A stretch of 56,297 nucleotides of DNA, from the NCBI GenBank assembly GCA_050942995.1, contig JBMNOI010000003.1, positions 1 to 56,297 on the forward strand, given 5' to 3'. Every line of letters starts with the position of its first letter. Position 1 is the first letter of the stretch. The notes beneath the pieces are model-generated. The model was not told the origin of the DNA. It was given only the letters and a program-made list of their open reading frames with translations, and made no database searches. The stretch comes from JBMNOI01 sp050942995. GTDB lineage: Bacteria > Chloroflexota > Anaerolineae > UBA1429. Below, one piece after another: positions 9,499 to 17,231 of this stretch. The translations under genes and the position numbers were made by a program.

Positions 9499-9528
9499 AT
9501 TATAACATATTGTTTATCACAGATAAAC
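9499..9528 (-). promoter_or_regulatory. livK promoter with overlapping palindromic operator candidate
   Basis: On the minus strand a consensus TATAAT lies at 9499-9504, 17 bp downstream of a poor -35 (TTTATC, 9522-9527). A perfect inverted repeat GTTTATC-TGT-GATAAAC (9512-9528) covers the -35 and most of the spacer, the position expected for a repressor operator. The first transcribed bases (GGCCCTCATCCTAC) closely match those of the other binding-protein promoter near 10.67 kb. Confidence 0.6.
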
Positions 9529-9574
9529 CCGGCACGACAAGCAATCTCCGCTCGATTATATGCTTCGAGCTTGA

Positions 9575-9622
9575 CGAGCAGGGTGCCTCGTTTACCCTCA
9601 GAAGGGTGAGGCGCCCTGCTCG
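9575..9622 (-). terminator. Stem-loop after the polar amino-acid binding-protein gene
   Basis: The arms CGAGCAGGG/CCCTGCTCG continue through GCCTC/GAGGC and ACCCT/AGGGT with small bulges. This is a very stable hairpin 16 nt past the stop codon. No T-run follows on the minus strand, so it could be a processing/stability element rather than an intrinsic terminator. Confidence 0.6.
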
Positions 9623-9637
9623 ATTCTGCTACTTTGC

Positions 9638-10462
9638 CTATTCGCCCGAGATCCAGCGAGCATAGATCTCGTCGTAGGTGCCATCAGCCTGGATGCGCCC
9701 CAGCCCCTCGTTAAAGAGGCTCAAAAAGTCGCCCATCTCGCCTTTACGCACAACGACACCATAGAACTCGTCGGTGAACGCCTCGCCGACGATCTTGAGC
9801 TGTCCCTCGAACTGGTCCGAAGCCAGAGCAAAGTCGGCCGCCACAGGCGTGTCCACCACGACGGCGTCCACATTGCCGCTGGTCAGATCCAGCAGCGCCA
9901 GATCGATGGTGTCGTACTCTTTGAGGGTCACGTCATCCATCCCCTCAATCGCCAGCGCGCCGGTGGTGCCGATCTGTGCGCCAACCGTCTTGCCCGCGAG
10001 ATCCTCATGCCCACCGATCTCGGTCTCATCCGCGCGGACGACAACGGCCTGTCCGGCGTTGATATAGGGATCGGAAAAGTCATAGACTTCGAGGCGATCT
10101 TCGTTGATGGTCACAGACGAGAGAATGGCGTCATAGTCGCCGCTCTCCAGGCCGGCAAAGATGCCGTCCCAGGCCGTGTTCTTGTACTCGACCTCGAACC
10201 CCATCTCGGCGGCAATCGCATCCATCATGTCGATGTCAAAGCCGACGATGTCTCGGTTCTCGTCCACAAATTCCATGGGGGGAAAGGCCGCGTCGGTGGC
10301 GATCACCACCGTGAGGCCGGTTTCGTCAGCCGGGGCCGGCTGAGCATCTTCGGGATCGGCTGCAACGGGATCGGTTTCTGCAGGGGTTTGCGGTCCACAG
10401 GCCGTCAGGATCAACCCAACAACCATCAGAACCGTGATGAGGGCTCCTACTCTGAGCTTCAT
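9638..10462 (-). CDS. Polar/basic amino-acid ABC transporter substrate-binding lipoprotein
   Basis: A 274-aa exported binding protein of the type II fold (SBP family 3). The signal peptide ends at lipobox ILTAC with Cys near residue 22, then comes an acidic linker. The conserved start of the domain is VVIATDAAFPPMEFVDE, followed by GFDIDMMDAIA, the DAILSSVTINEDR segment and a C-terminal LGRIQADGTYDEIYARW. These are hallmark segments of His/Arg/Gln/cystine-type binders; the exact ligand is not clear. The cognate permease and ATPase are most likely at 1572-3845, about 5.8 kb away beyond the Liv operon. RBS AGGAGGAG precedes the ATG and a -10 box lies about 205 bp upstream. Confidence 0.93.
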   Translation of the reverse strand: MKLRVGALITVLMVVGLILTACGPQTPAETDPVAADPEDAQPAPADETGLTVVIATDAAFPPMEFVDENRDIVGFDIDMMDAIAAEMGFEVEYKNTAWDGIFAGLESGDYDAILSSVTINEDRLEVYDFSDPYINAGQAVVVRADETEIGGHEDLAGKTVGAQIGTTGALAIEGMDDVTLKEYDTIDLALLDLTSGNVDAVVVDTPVAADFALASDQFEGQLKIVGEAFTDEFYGVVVRKGEMGDFLSLFNEGLGRIQADGTYDEIYARWISGE

Positions 10463-10652
10463 CTAGCGCTCCTCCTCGTGTGATGATGGAACAGGATCCT
10501 ATCCGTCGACGCCCGGTCAAACCCTGTCACGCCACACATTCGACGTTAGGCCGACGGTTTTCGGCGGATATCAGCCCGAGCCATGCGCCTCGCACTCCGC
10601 CGTTGGAGCGCGTGCGGGGCCCGTTGACAGGGCTGGTGAGCGCAGATACTGG

Positions 10653-10673
10653 GTAGGTATGAGGGCGATTATA
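10653..10673 (-). promoter_or_regulatory. Promoter -10 and initial transcribed region of the polar amino-acid binding-protein gene
   Basis: On the minus strand TATAAT (10668-10673) is preceded by TGG, a possible extended -10. No convincing -35 is seen at 16-18 bp. The following bases CGCCCTCATACCTAC match the livK start region almost exactly. Confidence 0.5.
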
Positions 10674-10875
10674 CCACAATTCCTTTTGAGCATGAAAAAG
10701 GCCTCAACAGAATGAGGTGAATCCACTTGCCGGCCCTTCCCGCCACATGACCGATGACGGAATCCCCCCCATGTCACCGCGATTATAATATCCCATATGC
10801 TCCACGCGCTCCTCGTGCCCGATCACCCAAAAATCCCCCCGATGAATTGTGCAGGTTGACGGGCCAACCCGATGT

Positions 10876-10904
10876 TTGGTCGGCCTTTGCGGCGATGATA
10901 TAAT
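10876..10904 (+). promoter_or_regulatory. Promoter of the EamA transporter gene
   Basis: TTGGTC (10876-10881), a 17-bp spacer and a consensus TATAAT (10899-10904) lie about 85 bp upstream of the ATG. Confidence 0.55.
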
Positions 10905-10989
10905 GCCGTGAGGCCTCCCCCTCAGACAATCGTAGCAAAGCGCCCGTCCGTAGGGGCGGCCACATCATATCTTGAGGCGATTCGCACCG

Positions 10990-11901
10990 ATGACCCATAC
11001 GTCTCTGGCATTGCTCCTGACACTGGCCGCCATGTGGGGCGCTTCGTTCCTGTTCATCAAGATCGGCGTGGTCGAAATACCGCCCATGACCTTTGCTATG
11101 CTGCGTGTGCTGGTGGGCTCGATCTCACTACTGATTATCGTGCGCGCCGGCCGCCAGCGCATTCCCACCGATCCGGGCACCTGGGCGAGGCTGGCCCTGA
11201 TGGGGGCGATCGGCATCCTCATCCCTTTTGCGGCCATCACCTGGGGCACGCAACATATCCCCAGCGGCCTGTCGGCCATCCTCAACGCCGCTATGCCCCT
11301 CTTTACGGTGCTCCTGTCGGCCCTCCTGGGCGAGGAGCGCCTGACGGCGCGACGAATGGCAGGCATCCTCATCGGCTTTGGCGGGATCGTTGTGCTTACG
11401 GCGCCCCAGTTGGGGCAGGGGCTCGGCTCCGGGTTCTGGGGACAGATAGCTGTTGTTCTGGCCGCCCTCTCCTACGCCATCGCCATTCTCTACGCCCGGC
11501 GAAAGCTAAGCGACCAGTCTCCTATGATCAATTCTCTCGGGCAGGTAAGCACCGGCTGCCTCTTTTTCATACCTCTGGCGCTGATGGAACACCCCTGGAC
11601 CTATCCCATGCCCTCGGCGGCCGCTATCGGCGCAGTCCTGGCGACGGGCGTTCTGGGCACCGCCATAGCCTACATCATCTACTATCGCCTGGTTCAGACG
11701 GTGGGCGCCACAGGCACGTCGCTGGTGACCTATATCGTGCCGCTGTTCGGCGTGTTCTGGGGATGGCTGATCCTGCACGAGCGCCTGTCGTGGAACGCCT
11801 TTGCCGCGCTGGGGACCATTGTCGCAGGCCTGGTGCTGGTAAACGGACTGCCCGTGCGGACGTCCCGACGCCCCGCCCCGGCCACGGCGCACCGGGGATA
11901 G
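10990..11901 (+). CDS. EamA/DMT-family transporter (RhaT-like fold)
   Basis: A 303-aa inner-membrane protein with ten predicted helices in two EamA repeats. The first begins LLTLAAMWGASFLFIKIGV and the second GQIAVVLAALSYAIAILYARR. The ends of the repeats are marked by GEERLTARRMAGILIGFGGIV and HERLSWNAFAALGTIVAGLVLV. DMT proteins export or import amino acids, sugars or other metabolites; the substrate here cannot be assigned. ATG at 10990 is preferred over TTG at 10972 because GAGGC lies about 10 nt upstream of it. The C-terminal tail is short, basic and proline-rich. It lies 118 bp upstream of the rhamnulokinase gene on the same strand, so co-transcription is possible. Confidence 0.85.
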   Translation: MTHTSLALLLTLAAMWGASFLFIKIGVVEIPPMTFAMLRVLVGSISLLIIVRAGRQRIPTDPGTWARLALMGAIGILIPFAAITWGTQHIPSGLSAILNAAMPLFTVLLSALLGEERLTARRMAGILIGFGGIVVLTAPQLGQGLGSGFWGQIAVVLAALSYAIAILYARRKLSDQSPMINSLGQVSTGCLFFIPLALMEHPWTYPMPSAAAIGAVLATGVLGTAIAYIIYYRLVQTVGATGTSLVTYIVPLFGVFWGWLILHERLSWNAFAALGTIVAGLVLVNGLPVRTSRRPAPATAHRG

Positions 11902-12019
11902 ACGCACCTCGATCGACGCTTGATCCCGCCAGACAGGCGGTATATGATGAGGACACTGACCGGCCGCCAATCGTCCGGCACCGTTGCCGTATTCACTGCG
12001 ATGAAGGAGAAAACGCCCC

Positions 12020-13516
12020 ATGAGTCAAACCCGAAACTATCTCGCCTTTGATCTGGGAGCCGAAAGTGGCCGCGCCGTCGTCGGCCGTTTCGACGGCGAG
12101 CGACTGACGCTTACCCCTATTCATCGCTTTGCCAACACTCCTGTCTCTGTGCTCGGTAGTCTGTACTGGAATATCCTGCGCCTGTTCGACGAGATGAAGG
12201 TAGGCCTGGGAAAATATCGCCGCGACAAAGACGGGCCGCTGGATGGCATCGGCATCGATACCTGGGGTGTGGACTTTGGCCTGCTCGACGCCAACGGGCA
12301 GCTCCTGGCAACCCCCCGACACTATCGCGATCCGCGCACCGATGGGATGTTGCAGGCCGCTTACGAGCGGGTGCCCCGGGAAGAGATATTCGAGCACACC
12401 GGCGTCCAGTTCATGCAGATCAACACCCTGTACCAGTTGCTGTCCATGCGCATGGCCGGTGACCCGACGCTGGATGCGGCCGACGCCCTGCTGATGATCC
12501 CCGACCTGCTGAACTACTGGTTCACCGGTGTGCGGGCCTGCGAGTTCTCGGTCGCCACGACCACCCAGTTCTATGATCCCCGCCGCCAAAGCTGGGCCTA
12601 CCCACTGCTGGAAAAGATGGGCTTGCCCACAGGCTTTTTGCAGGATATCGTCCCTCCCGGGAGCGTGTTGGGACCGCTGCATCGCTCTGTGGCCGACGAG
12701 GTGGGATTGCAGGGCGTATCCGTCATCGCCCCGGCCAGCCACGATACCGGCTCGGCTGTGGCCGCCGTTCCCGCACAGACCACCGATTTCTGCTACATCA
12801 GCTCGGGCACATGGTCGCTCATGGGCGTCGAGTCGCCCCACCCGGTAGTGACCGAGAGCACGCTGGCGTTCAACTTTACCAACGAAGGCGGTGTGTGCGA
12901 CACCTTCCGCATTCTCAAAAACATCATGGGGCTGTGGCTGGTGCAGGAATGCCGCCGCGCCTGGGCACAAGAAGGGGACGAGCTATCTTACGATGAGCTG
13001 ACGGCGCTGGCTGCCGGTGCACCGGCATTCGGTCCGCTGGTCGAGCCCGATAGCAACGACTTTTTGCCGCCCGGCGGCATGCCCCGGCGCATCGTCGATT
13101 TTTGCACGCGCACGGGTCAGCCGGCGCCCGATAGTCGGGGGGCCATTATCCGCTGCGCCCTGGAGAGTCTGGCCCTCAAATATCGCTGGTGCCTGGAAAA
13201 GATGGAGCAGATGATGGGCCGTCGGTTGAACACCATCCATATCGTGGGCGGCGGATCGCAGAACGGCCTGCTATGCCAGCTCACCGCCGACGCCACACAA
13301 CGCCAGGTGGTGGCCGGCCCGGTCGAGGCCACAGCGGCCGGTAACGTACTGATGCAGTTGCTGGCGTGCGGACATATCGCCTCGCTGGACGAGGGCCGGG
13401 AGGTGGTGCGCCGCTCCTTCGATCTTGTGACGTACGACCCCCGCCCGGCCACAGGATGGGATGAGGCTTATGAGCGATTCCTGCGCATTCGCGAGCAGGT
13501 GCCGGATATCGTGTGA
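12020..13516 (+). CDS. rhaB: Rhamnulokinase
   Basis: A 498-aa FGGY-family sugar kinase. It phosphorylates L-rhamnulose to L-rhamnulose 1-phosphate in rhamnose breakdown. The family-specific N-terminus YLAFDLGAESGRAVVGRF, the IDTWGVDFGLLD block, HYRDPRTDGM, the ISSGTWSLMGVE phosphate-binding segment, and IHIVGGGSQNGLLCQLTAD are all visible, and the length is typical. The start has RBS AAGGAG 10 nt upstream. nagA follows after 9 nt, so the pair forms one unit. No rhamnose isomerase or rhamnulose-1-phosphate aldolase is in the window. The related kinases for L-fuculose or L-xylulose are alternatives, but the motifs favour RhaB. Confidence 0.9.
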   Translation: MSQTRNYLAFDLGAESGRAVVGRFDGERLTLTPIHRFANTPVSVLGSLYWNILRLFDEMKVGLGKYRRDKDGPLDGIGIDTWGVDFGLLDANGQLLATPRHYRDPRTDGMLQAAYERVPREEIFEHTGVQFMQINTLYQLLSMRMAGDPTLDAADALLMIPDLLNYWFTGVRACEFSVATTTQFYDPRRQSWAYPLLEKMGLPTGFLQDIVPPGSVLGPLHRSVADEVGLQGVSVIAPASHDTGSAVAAVPAQTTDFCYISSGTWSLMGVESPHPVVTESTLAFNFTNEGGVCDTFRILKNIMGLWLVQECRRAWAQEGDELSYDELTALAAGAPAFGPLVEPDSNDFLPPGGMPRRIVDFCTRTGQPAPDSRGAIIRCALESLALKYRWCLEKMEQMMGRRLNTIHIVGGGSQNGLLCQLTADATQRQVVAGPVEATAAGNVLMQLLACGHIASLDEGREVVRRSFDLVTYDPRPATGWDEAYERFLRIREQVPDIV

Positions 13517-13525
13517 GCGAAAAAG

Positions 13526-14671
13526 ATGCGGACTTTGATCTTCGGGGGCACGCTTCTGTTGCCCGATGGTCCTCTACCAGATGGTTGGTTGCTGGTTGAG
13601 GACAGGATCGTTGATCTGGGAGAGGGCGCGCCGCCCGACATTCAGGCCACGCGCATCGACCTGGAGGGCCAGACGCTGGCTCCGGGGTTTATCGACCTGC
13701 ACGCCCACGGGGCGGTAGGGTACGACACGATGGATGCGACGCCCGAGGCTCTGCGCGAGATAGCGCGTTGCTACGCCCGGCACGGCGTCACCGGCTTTTT
13801 AGCCACGACCATGGCCGCCCCCGCCACCGACATGATGGCGGCGTTGGAGAATATCGCGCGGGTGATGGCGGCGCCGGGTTCGGACGGCGCCGCTTTGCTC
13901 GGCGCCCATGTCGAGGGCCCCTATCTGGACGTGGCGCGGCGGGGCGCTCAGAACGCCTCTCACGTGCGCCACGCCCATCCGGCCGAATACGAGGCGTTTT
14001 TCCGCACCGGCGTGGTGCGGCTCATCAGTCTGGCCCCCGAATTTCCGTCTCATCGCGAACTTGTGCGCTATGCCACCGCCCACGGCGCCGTGGTGGCAGC
14101 GGCACATACCAGCGCCACATATGAGCAGATGGTACAGGCCGTCCACGATGGCGTCACCCAGGTGACGCATCTGTTCAACGGCATGGAGCCCCTGCATCAT
14201 CGCGAGCCGGGCGTGGTGGGGGCGGCGTTATCGCTGGACGAACTGCGCTGCCAGCTCATCGCCGACAACGTGCATGTGCATCCCGCCGTCCTGCGCCTGG
14301 CGGTGCGCGCCAAAACGCCCAACGGCATCCTGTTGATCACCGATGCCATGGCCGGCACCGGCATGCCGGACGGCGAGTATCGACTGGGGGATGAGCTCGT
14401 CATCGTGCGCGGTGGGGTGGCCCGCAACGCCGACGGAGCGCTGGCGGGCAGCACGCTGACGATGGATCGCGCCGTGGCCAATATCATGGCCGCCACCGGC
14501 CTGTCGTTGCATCAGGCGGTACGCATGGCCGGGGAGATACCGGCCCGCTCTCTGGGGATGAACGACCGCGGCCGGCTGGCAATCGGCGCAGCCGCCGACC
14601 TGGTGTCACTGGATGATGAATGTCGCGTCACCCTTACGATGGTCGGCGGCCGCATTGTATTTCGAGGATAG
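13526..14671 (+). CDS. nagA: N-acetylglucosamine-6-phosphate deacetylase
   Basis: A 381-aa cytoplasmic amidohydrolase. It removes acetate from GlcNAc-6-phosphate to give glucosamine-6-phosphate, in amino-sugar and cell-wall recycling. The TIM-barrel metal ligands and family motifs are visible: HAH at 59-61, HVEGPYL with E130, AAHTSAT with H194, THLFNGMEPLHHREPG with H215, and ITDAMAGTGM with the catalytic D273. Length is typical. The start is 9 nt after rhaB; its RBS is weak (GAGCG), so coupling to rhaB is likely. It converges with the oxidoreductase gene 32 nt downstream, with no hairpin between them. Confidence 0.93.
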   Translation: MRTLIFGGTLLLPDGPLPDGWLLVEDRIVDLGEGAPPDIQATRIDLEGQTLAPGFIDLHAHGAVGYDTMDATPEALREIARCYARHGVTGFLATTMAAPATDMMAALENIARVMAAPGSDGAALLGAHVEGPYLDVARRGAQNASHVRHAHPAEYEAFFRTGVVRLISLAPEFPSHRELVRYATAHGAVVAAAHTSATYEQMVQAVHDGVTQVTHLFNGMEPLHHREPGVVGAALSLDELRCQLIADNVHVHPAVLRLAVRAKTPNGILLITDAMAGTGMPDGEYRLGDELVIVRGGVARNADGALAGSTLTMDRAVANIMAATGLSLHQAVRMAGEIPARSLGMNDRGRLAIGAAADLVSLDDECRVTLTMVGGRIVFRG

Positions 14672-14703
14672 AGCGTGATCGACAGCGATGGTGGCCGGGC
14701 GGG

Positions 14704-15777
14704 TCAGATCACTCCACGCTGCTCGAGATAGCGCTTAAAGATCTCTTCGAATAGCCGTACATCGGTGAGGGTGTCGCGCCCCGAGGCGCGCACCGGCTCT
14801 CCGTTCAGTACACAACGAACGAACGCCTCCACCTCACGCCGATACGACCAGGACCAACGCTCCCCCGGCAACGGGCGAGAGAAGGATTGAACCTGCCCCC
14901 CGTAATAGATCTCGACCTCGGCGGGCACATTCTTGAGCAGCAGAGGGGGCGCCCAGGTGCGAACCCAGCCATCACGGAAATAGATCTGCGTATGCTCGTC
15001 CCAAGAATAGTAGCTCAGGCGTCCCGTCTCGAGTACCGTACGAACCCCGCCCATCTCTAGAATCACGACGCCGGTATAGCCGTCATCGTCCAGATCCACC
15101 ACCCGCACATGCGCATCATCGCCGGCATCCAGCAGCCAGCGCAGCAGATTGATGTTGTGGGTATACTGCTGCAAATAACCCAGGTACTGCTCCGCATATT
15201 CGGCGGGTAGCCATTCGGGCAGACGAGGTGGTGGAGCCGGGGGCATGGGTTCGTCGGTTTGATCCATCGGCGTATCCAGCCCGCAGATCCAGTCCCCGCA
15301 AAAGCCGTGATTGCGGGCGTATATCAGATCGCCCAGTTCGCCCGAGGTACGAAATGCGTCGACCGTCTCTTTGACCCGCTCGTTGCCGGCATCGTAGCGC
15401 TTCATATAGCCGACCATCAACGTCACACCGGCGGATTCGGCGGCGTCGACCAGTTCCTGCGCCTGTTTCACGCTCACGGCCATGGGTTTTTCCATGAACA
15501 CATGCTTGCCGGCCCGCAACAGATCCAGCGCGATGTCGCCCTGCAGGCTGAACCCGGCCGAGACCGCCACGGCGTCGATATCGGGATCGGCGGCCAGTTC
15601 GTGGTGATCGGCGTACAGACGGGGGATATCCAGCCGCTTCGCCACCTTGCGCCCCAATTCCTGCCGCACCTCGGCCAGCGCGATCAAATCGCATTCGGCA
15701 ACGCTCAACAAGTTGGGCAGGTGCACCTTTTGCGCCATAAAGCCACAGCCGACATACCCCATTTGCAGCTTGCGCAT
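14704..15777 (-). CDS. Gfo/Idh/MocA-family NAD(P)-dependent oxidoreductase
   Basis: A 357-aa two-domain dehydrogenase. The N-terminal Rossmann motif is MGYVGCGFMAQKVHLPNL, and HVFMEKPMAVSVKQAQELV holds the family's EKP signature. VGYMKRYDAGNERVKE and the C-terminal beta-sheet domain with QYTHNINLLRWLL, whose histidine is at the expected catalytic position, follow. Members act on sugars, inositols or sugar acids. Start ATG at 15777 follows GGAAAGGAAAG; an upstream in-frame ATG at 15822 would overlap the previous gene and lacks support. It lies 41 nt after the lyxose isomerase gene in the same unit, which points to a sugar substrate (inference). Confidence 0.88.
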   Translation of the reverse strand: MRKLQMGYVGCGFMAQKVHLPNLLSVAECDLIALAEVRQELGRKVAKRLDIPRLYADHHELAADPDIDAVAVSAGFSLQGDIALDLLRAGKHVFMEKPMAVSVKQAQELVDAAESAGVTLMVGYMKRYDAGNERVKETVDAFRTSGELGDLIYARNHGFCGDWICGLDTPMDQTDEPMPPAPPPRLPEWLPAEYAEQYLGYLQQYTHNINLLRWLLDAGDDAHVRVVDLDDDGYTGVVILEMGGVRTVLETGRLSYYSWDEHTQIYFRDGWVRTWAPPLLLKNVPAEVEIYYGGQVQSFSRPLPGERWSWSYRREVEAFVRCVLNGEPVRASGRDTLTDVRLFEEIFKRYLEQRGVI

Positions 15778-15818
15778 GGCTCGCTTTCCTTTCCGCGATG
15801 ATGTGATTCGACGATCGA

Positions 15819-16367
15819 TCAATCCTCAACGATGATGGTCTGGCGCACGACCTCTGGATCCTGAAAGTCATCCTGAGCATCGGTGGCCCGCGGCGAAAAG
15901 CTCCACACCAGAGCGCCCTCCGGGCCGGCCTGCATCCAGTGCCACGTATTGGGCATCACCGTGTACTGCTCACCGGGGTGAAGGATGATCTCGTGACGCG
16001 CGGTAAAATAGCGGGCGCGGTGCGCCGGGGGACGCCCTTGCGGCTCGGCGGTAGGCGGTCCGGGGACATAAAGGCGCAATGTGCCCCATTGACAGCGAAA
16101 CGTCTCTTCTTTGCCGGGATAATCGCCCATGGGCGGATGCTTATGCTCGGCAAAGGTCTGCCCGGGCAACAGAATCAGGATCTTGACACCAGTCACCTGG
16201 GTATTGACCAGCGTCATGATCTGCATACCGATCGAGTCCAACTCGCCCAGCCCCAGGTCGGCCACCTCGATGCCATCCAGTTCGTCATCGCACGCCAGAA
16301 TACCGGCCTTCTCGACCATCTCTGCCGCACGTCGGCGGGCCTGCTCATATTCGGACCGCGTGATCAT
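15819..16367 (-). CDS. D-lyxose ketol-isomerase (cupin-type sugar isomerase)
   Basis: A 182-aa single-domain cupin protein. It matches the D-lyxose isomerase family, which interconverts D-lyxose and D-xylulose and often D-mannose and D-fructose. Metal-site motifs are visible: EHKHPP with two histidines, GKEETF with a glutamate, and PNTWHW with the third histidine. The ending FSPRATDAQDDFQDP and the closing VED are also family-like. ATG follows the strong RBS AAGGAGGATGCAAA. It is the first gene of a two-gene unit with the oxidoreductase and has its own promoter at 16478-16505. The D-xylulose product could feed the FGGY kinase at 53.3-54.7 kb, but that link is speculative. Confidence 0.85.
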   Translation of the reverse strand: MITRSEYEQARRRAAEMVEKAGILACDDELDGIEVADLGLGELDSIGMQIMTLVNTQVTGVKILILLPGQTFAEHKHPPMGDYPGKEETFRCQWGTLRLYVPGPPTAEPQGRPPAHRARYFTARHEIILHPGEQYTVMPNTWHWMQAGPEGALVWSFSPRATDAQDDFQDPEVVRQTIIVED

Positions 16368-16477
16368 TTTGCATCCTCCTTATGGTGGCGATCTGCCGGT
16401 CTGCCATATACGACACGAGCTGCCGATACAGGATATCGAGCGAGCGCCTGTAACCTCGTGTCATGGGGACAGATGTC

Positions 16478-16505
16478 AGTATAGCCTGTGCAAGGAGATG
16501 ATCAA
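16478..16505 (-). promoter_or_regulatory. Promoter of the lyxose isomerase unit
   Basis: On the minus strand TTGATC (16500-16505) is separated by 16 bp from TATACT (16478-16483), about 110 bp upstream of the ATG. Confidence 0.55.
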
Positions 16506-16628
16506 GTGCTCAGAGGCATGTCGCCGTCACATGATAAGAGGGCAGAGACGTGGATTTCGGGGATAACATCTCACGGGCGATACGATGAGGGCCGGATATA
16601 CTACCGGGGTGATCCGGCGCATCCACAC

Positions 16629-16666
16629 AGTGAGGGCGGTCGGATCGTGATCCGGCCGCCCTCACT
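16629..16666. repeat. 18-bp near-perfect inverted repeat
   Basis: AGTGAGGGCGG pairs perfectly with CCGCCCTCACT. The inner CGGATC/GATCCG pairs across a 2-nt GT loop, with one T/G position between the two blocks. No T-run follows on either strand. It could be a Rho-assisted terminator or a protein-binding site; no gene lies close on the plus strand. Confidence 0.55.
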
Positions 16667-16940
16667 ATTCAACACCATGCATTCGGTCGCCTTGAAAACG
16701 CTCAGGCCCACTTCATACCGCGAAAAACCTCCTCTGGTGTGCCCCTTCCCGGTATCTATTATCATCATCATACCCGAAAACCGTCGATTCGGGCGTTAAA
16801 GGAGGATTAATCGAACGTGAAGAAGGCGTCTCGATAGGGATTGCTCTATCGAGCGACCCGTCGACTCGACGCGAGCATGCGCAAAAGATGCTCGATAGGG
16901 AATATCGCCACGACGGCGTGCTTCAGGCGGAAATGCTAAA

Positions 16941-16969
16941 TTGCGGTTTGAGATGGACTGTGCTATAAT
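16941..16969 (+). promoter_or_regulatory. Promoter of the candidate small RNA
   Basis: TTGCGG (16941-16946), a 17-bp spacer and a perfect TATAAT (16964-16969), with TGC just before the -10 (extended -10). The same -35 hexamer and spacer occur before the Ser/Thr kinase gene. Confidence 0.65.
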
Positions 16970-16975
16970 GTAAAA

Positions 16976-17103
16976 AGTAAAAAGCGCCGATAGCGTGGTA
17001 GCGTCTCGGCGCAAAGCCCAAGTGAGGTAAGCACTTGCGCAATAAAAGTATACTATAAACCCGCGCTGGGTGTCAATGGTTGATCAGGCGCGGGTTATTT
17101 TTC
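16976..17103 (+). ncRNA. Candidate small RNA of about 127 nt
   Basis: A self-contained non-coding unit: a strong promoter at 16941-16969, then three hairpins. They are GCGCCGA/TCGGCGC (16984-17012), CAAGTG/CACTTG (17019-17037) and AACCCGCGC/GCGCGGGTT (17058-17096). The last is followed by ATTTTTC, like an intrinsic terminator. No open frame with an RBS lies inside and no gene follows on the same strand for about 500 bp, where rpoC has its own promoter. It does not match tmRNA, 6S, SRP RNA, RNase P RNA or any riboswitch I can recognise. The last hairpin faces tRNA-Gly, so it could instead serve as that gene's terminator on the minus strand. Confidence 0.45.
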
Positions 17104-17158
17104 GCTGTTAGGCACAAAAGCCCGCCGCTGGAGAAACCATGTGCGACGGGCAACTGAA

Positions 17159-17231
17159 AGCGGGTGATGGGATTCGAACCCACGACATCCTGCTTGGGAA
17201 GCAGACGCTCTGCCAGCTGAGCTACACCCGC
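17159..17231 (-). tRNA. tRNA-Gly (anticodon CCC)
   Basis: A complete cloverleaf on the minus strand. The acceptor GCGGGTG pairs with CACCCGC, the D-arm is GCTC/GAGC, and the anticodon stem TCTGC/GCAGG encloses loop TTCCCAA with anticodon CCC (codon GGG). The T-arm contains GGTTCGAATCC. The discriminator base is T and no CCA is encoded. Confidence 0.95.

Larger units (their letters stand above)
10463..10989. other. Divergent intergenic region
   Basis: A 527-bp non-coding gap between the minus-strand binding-protein gene and the plus-strand EamA gene. It holds one promoter for each direction (10668-10673 and 10876-10904). Short frames inside it have no RBS or recognisable protein, and I see no RNA gene. 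Confidence 0.6.
16368..16940. other. Non-coding region with hairpins
   Basis: No convincing gene. It contains the lyxose isomerase promoter, a very stable hairpin at 16629-16666, and around 16828-16895 two small inverted repeats (CTCGATAG/CTATCGAG and GAGCAT/ATGCTC) in which CTCGATAGGGA occurs twice. Their function is unknown. Confidence 0.5.

Noticed and set aside
16560..16600. Third copy of the shared binding-protein start-site motif (GCCCTCAT after a TATATC) near the lyxose isomerase gene
   Set aside because: Only eight bases match, the -10 is poor and a better promoter lies closer to the gene; such a match is expected about once or twice by chance in 56 kb.
16796..17014. 72-codon open frame on the minus strand in the sRNA region
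   Set aside because: No RBS, no homology that I can recognise, and it crosses the inverted repeats and the promoter of the candidate sRNA.
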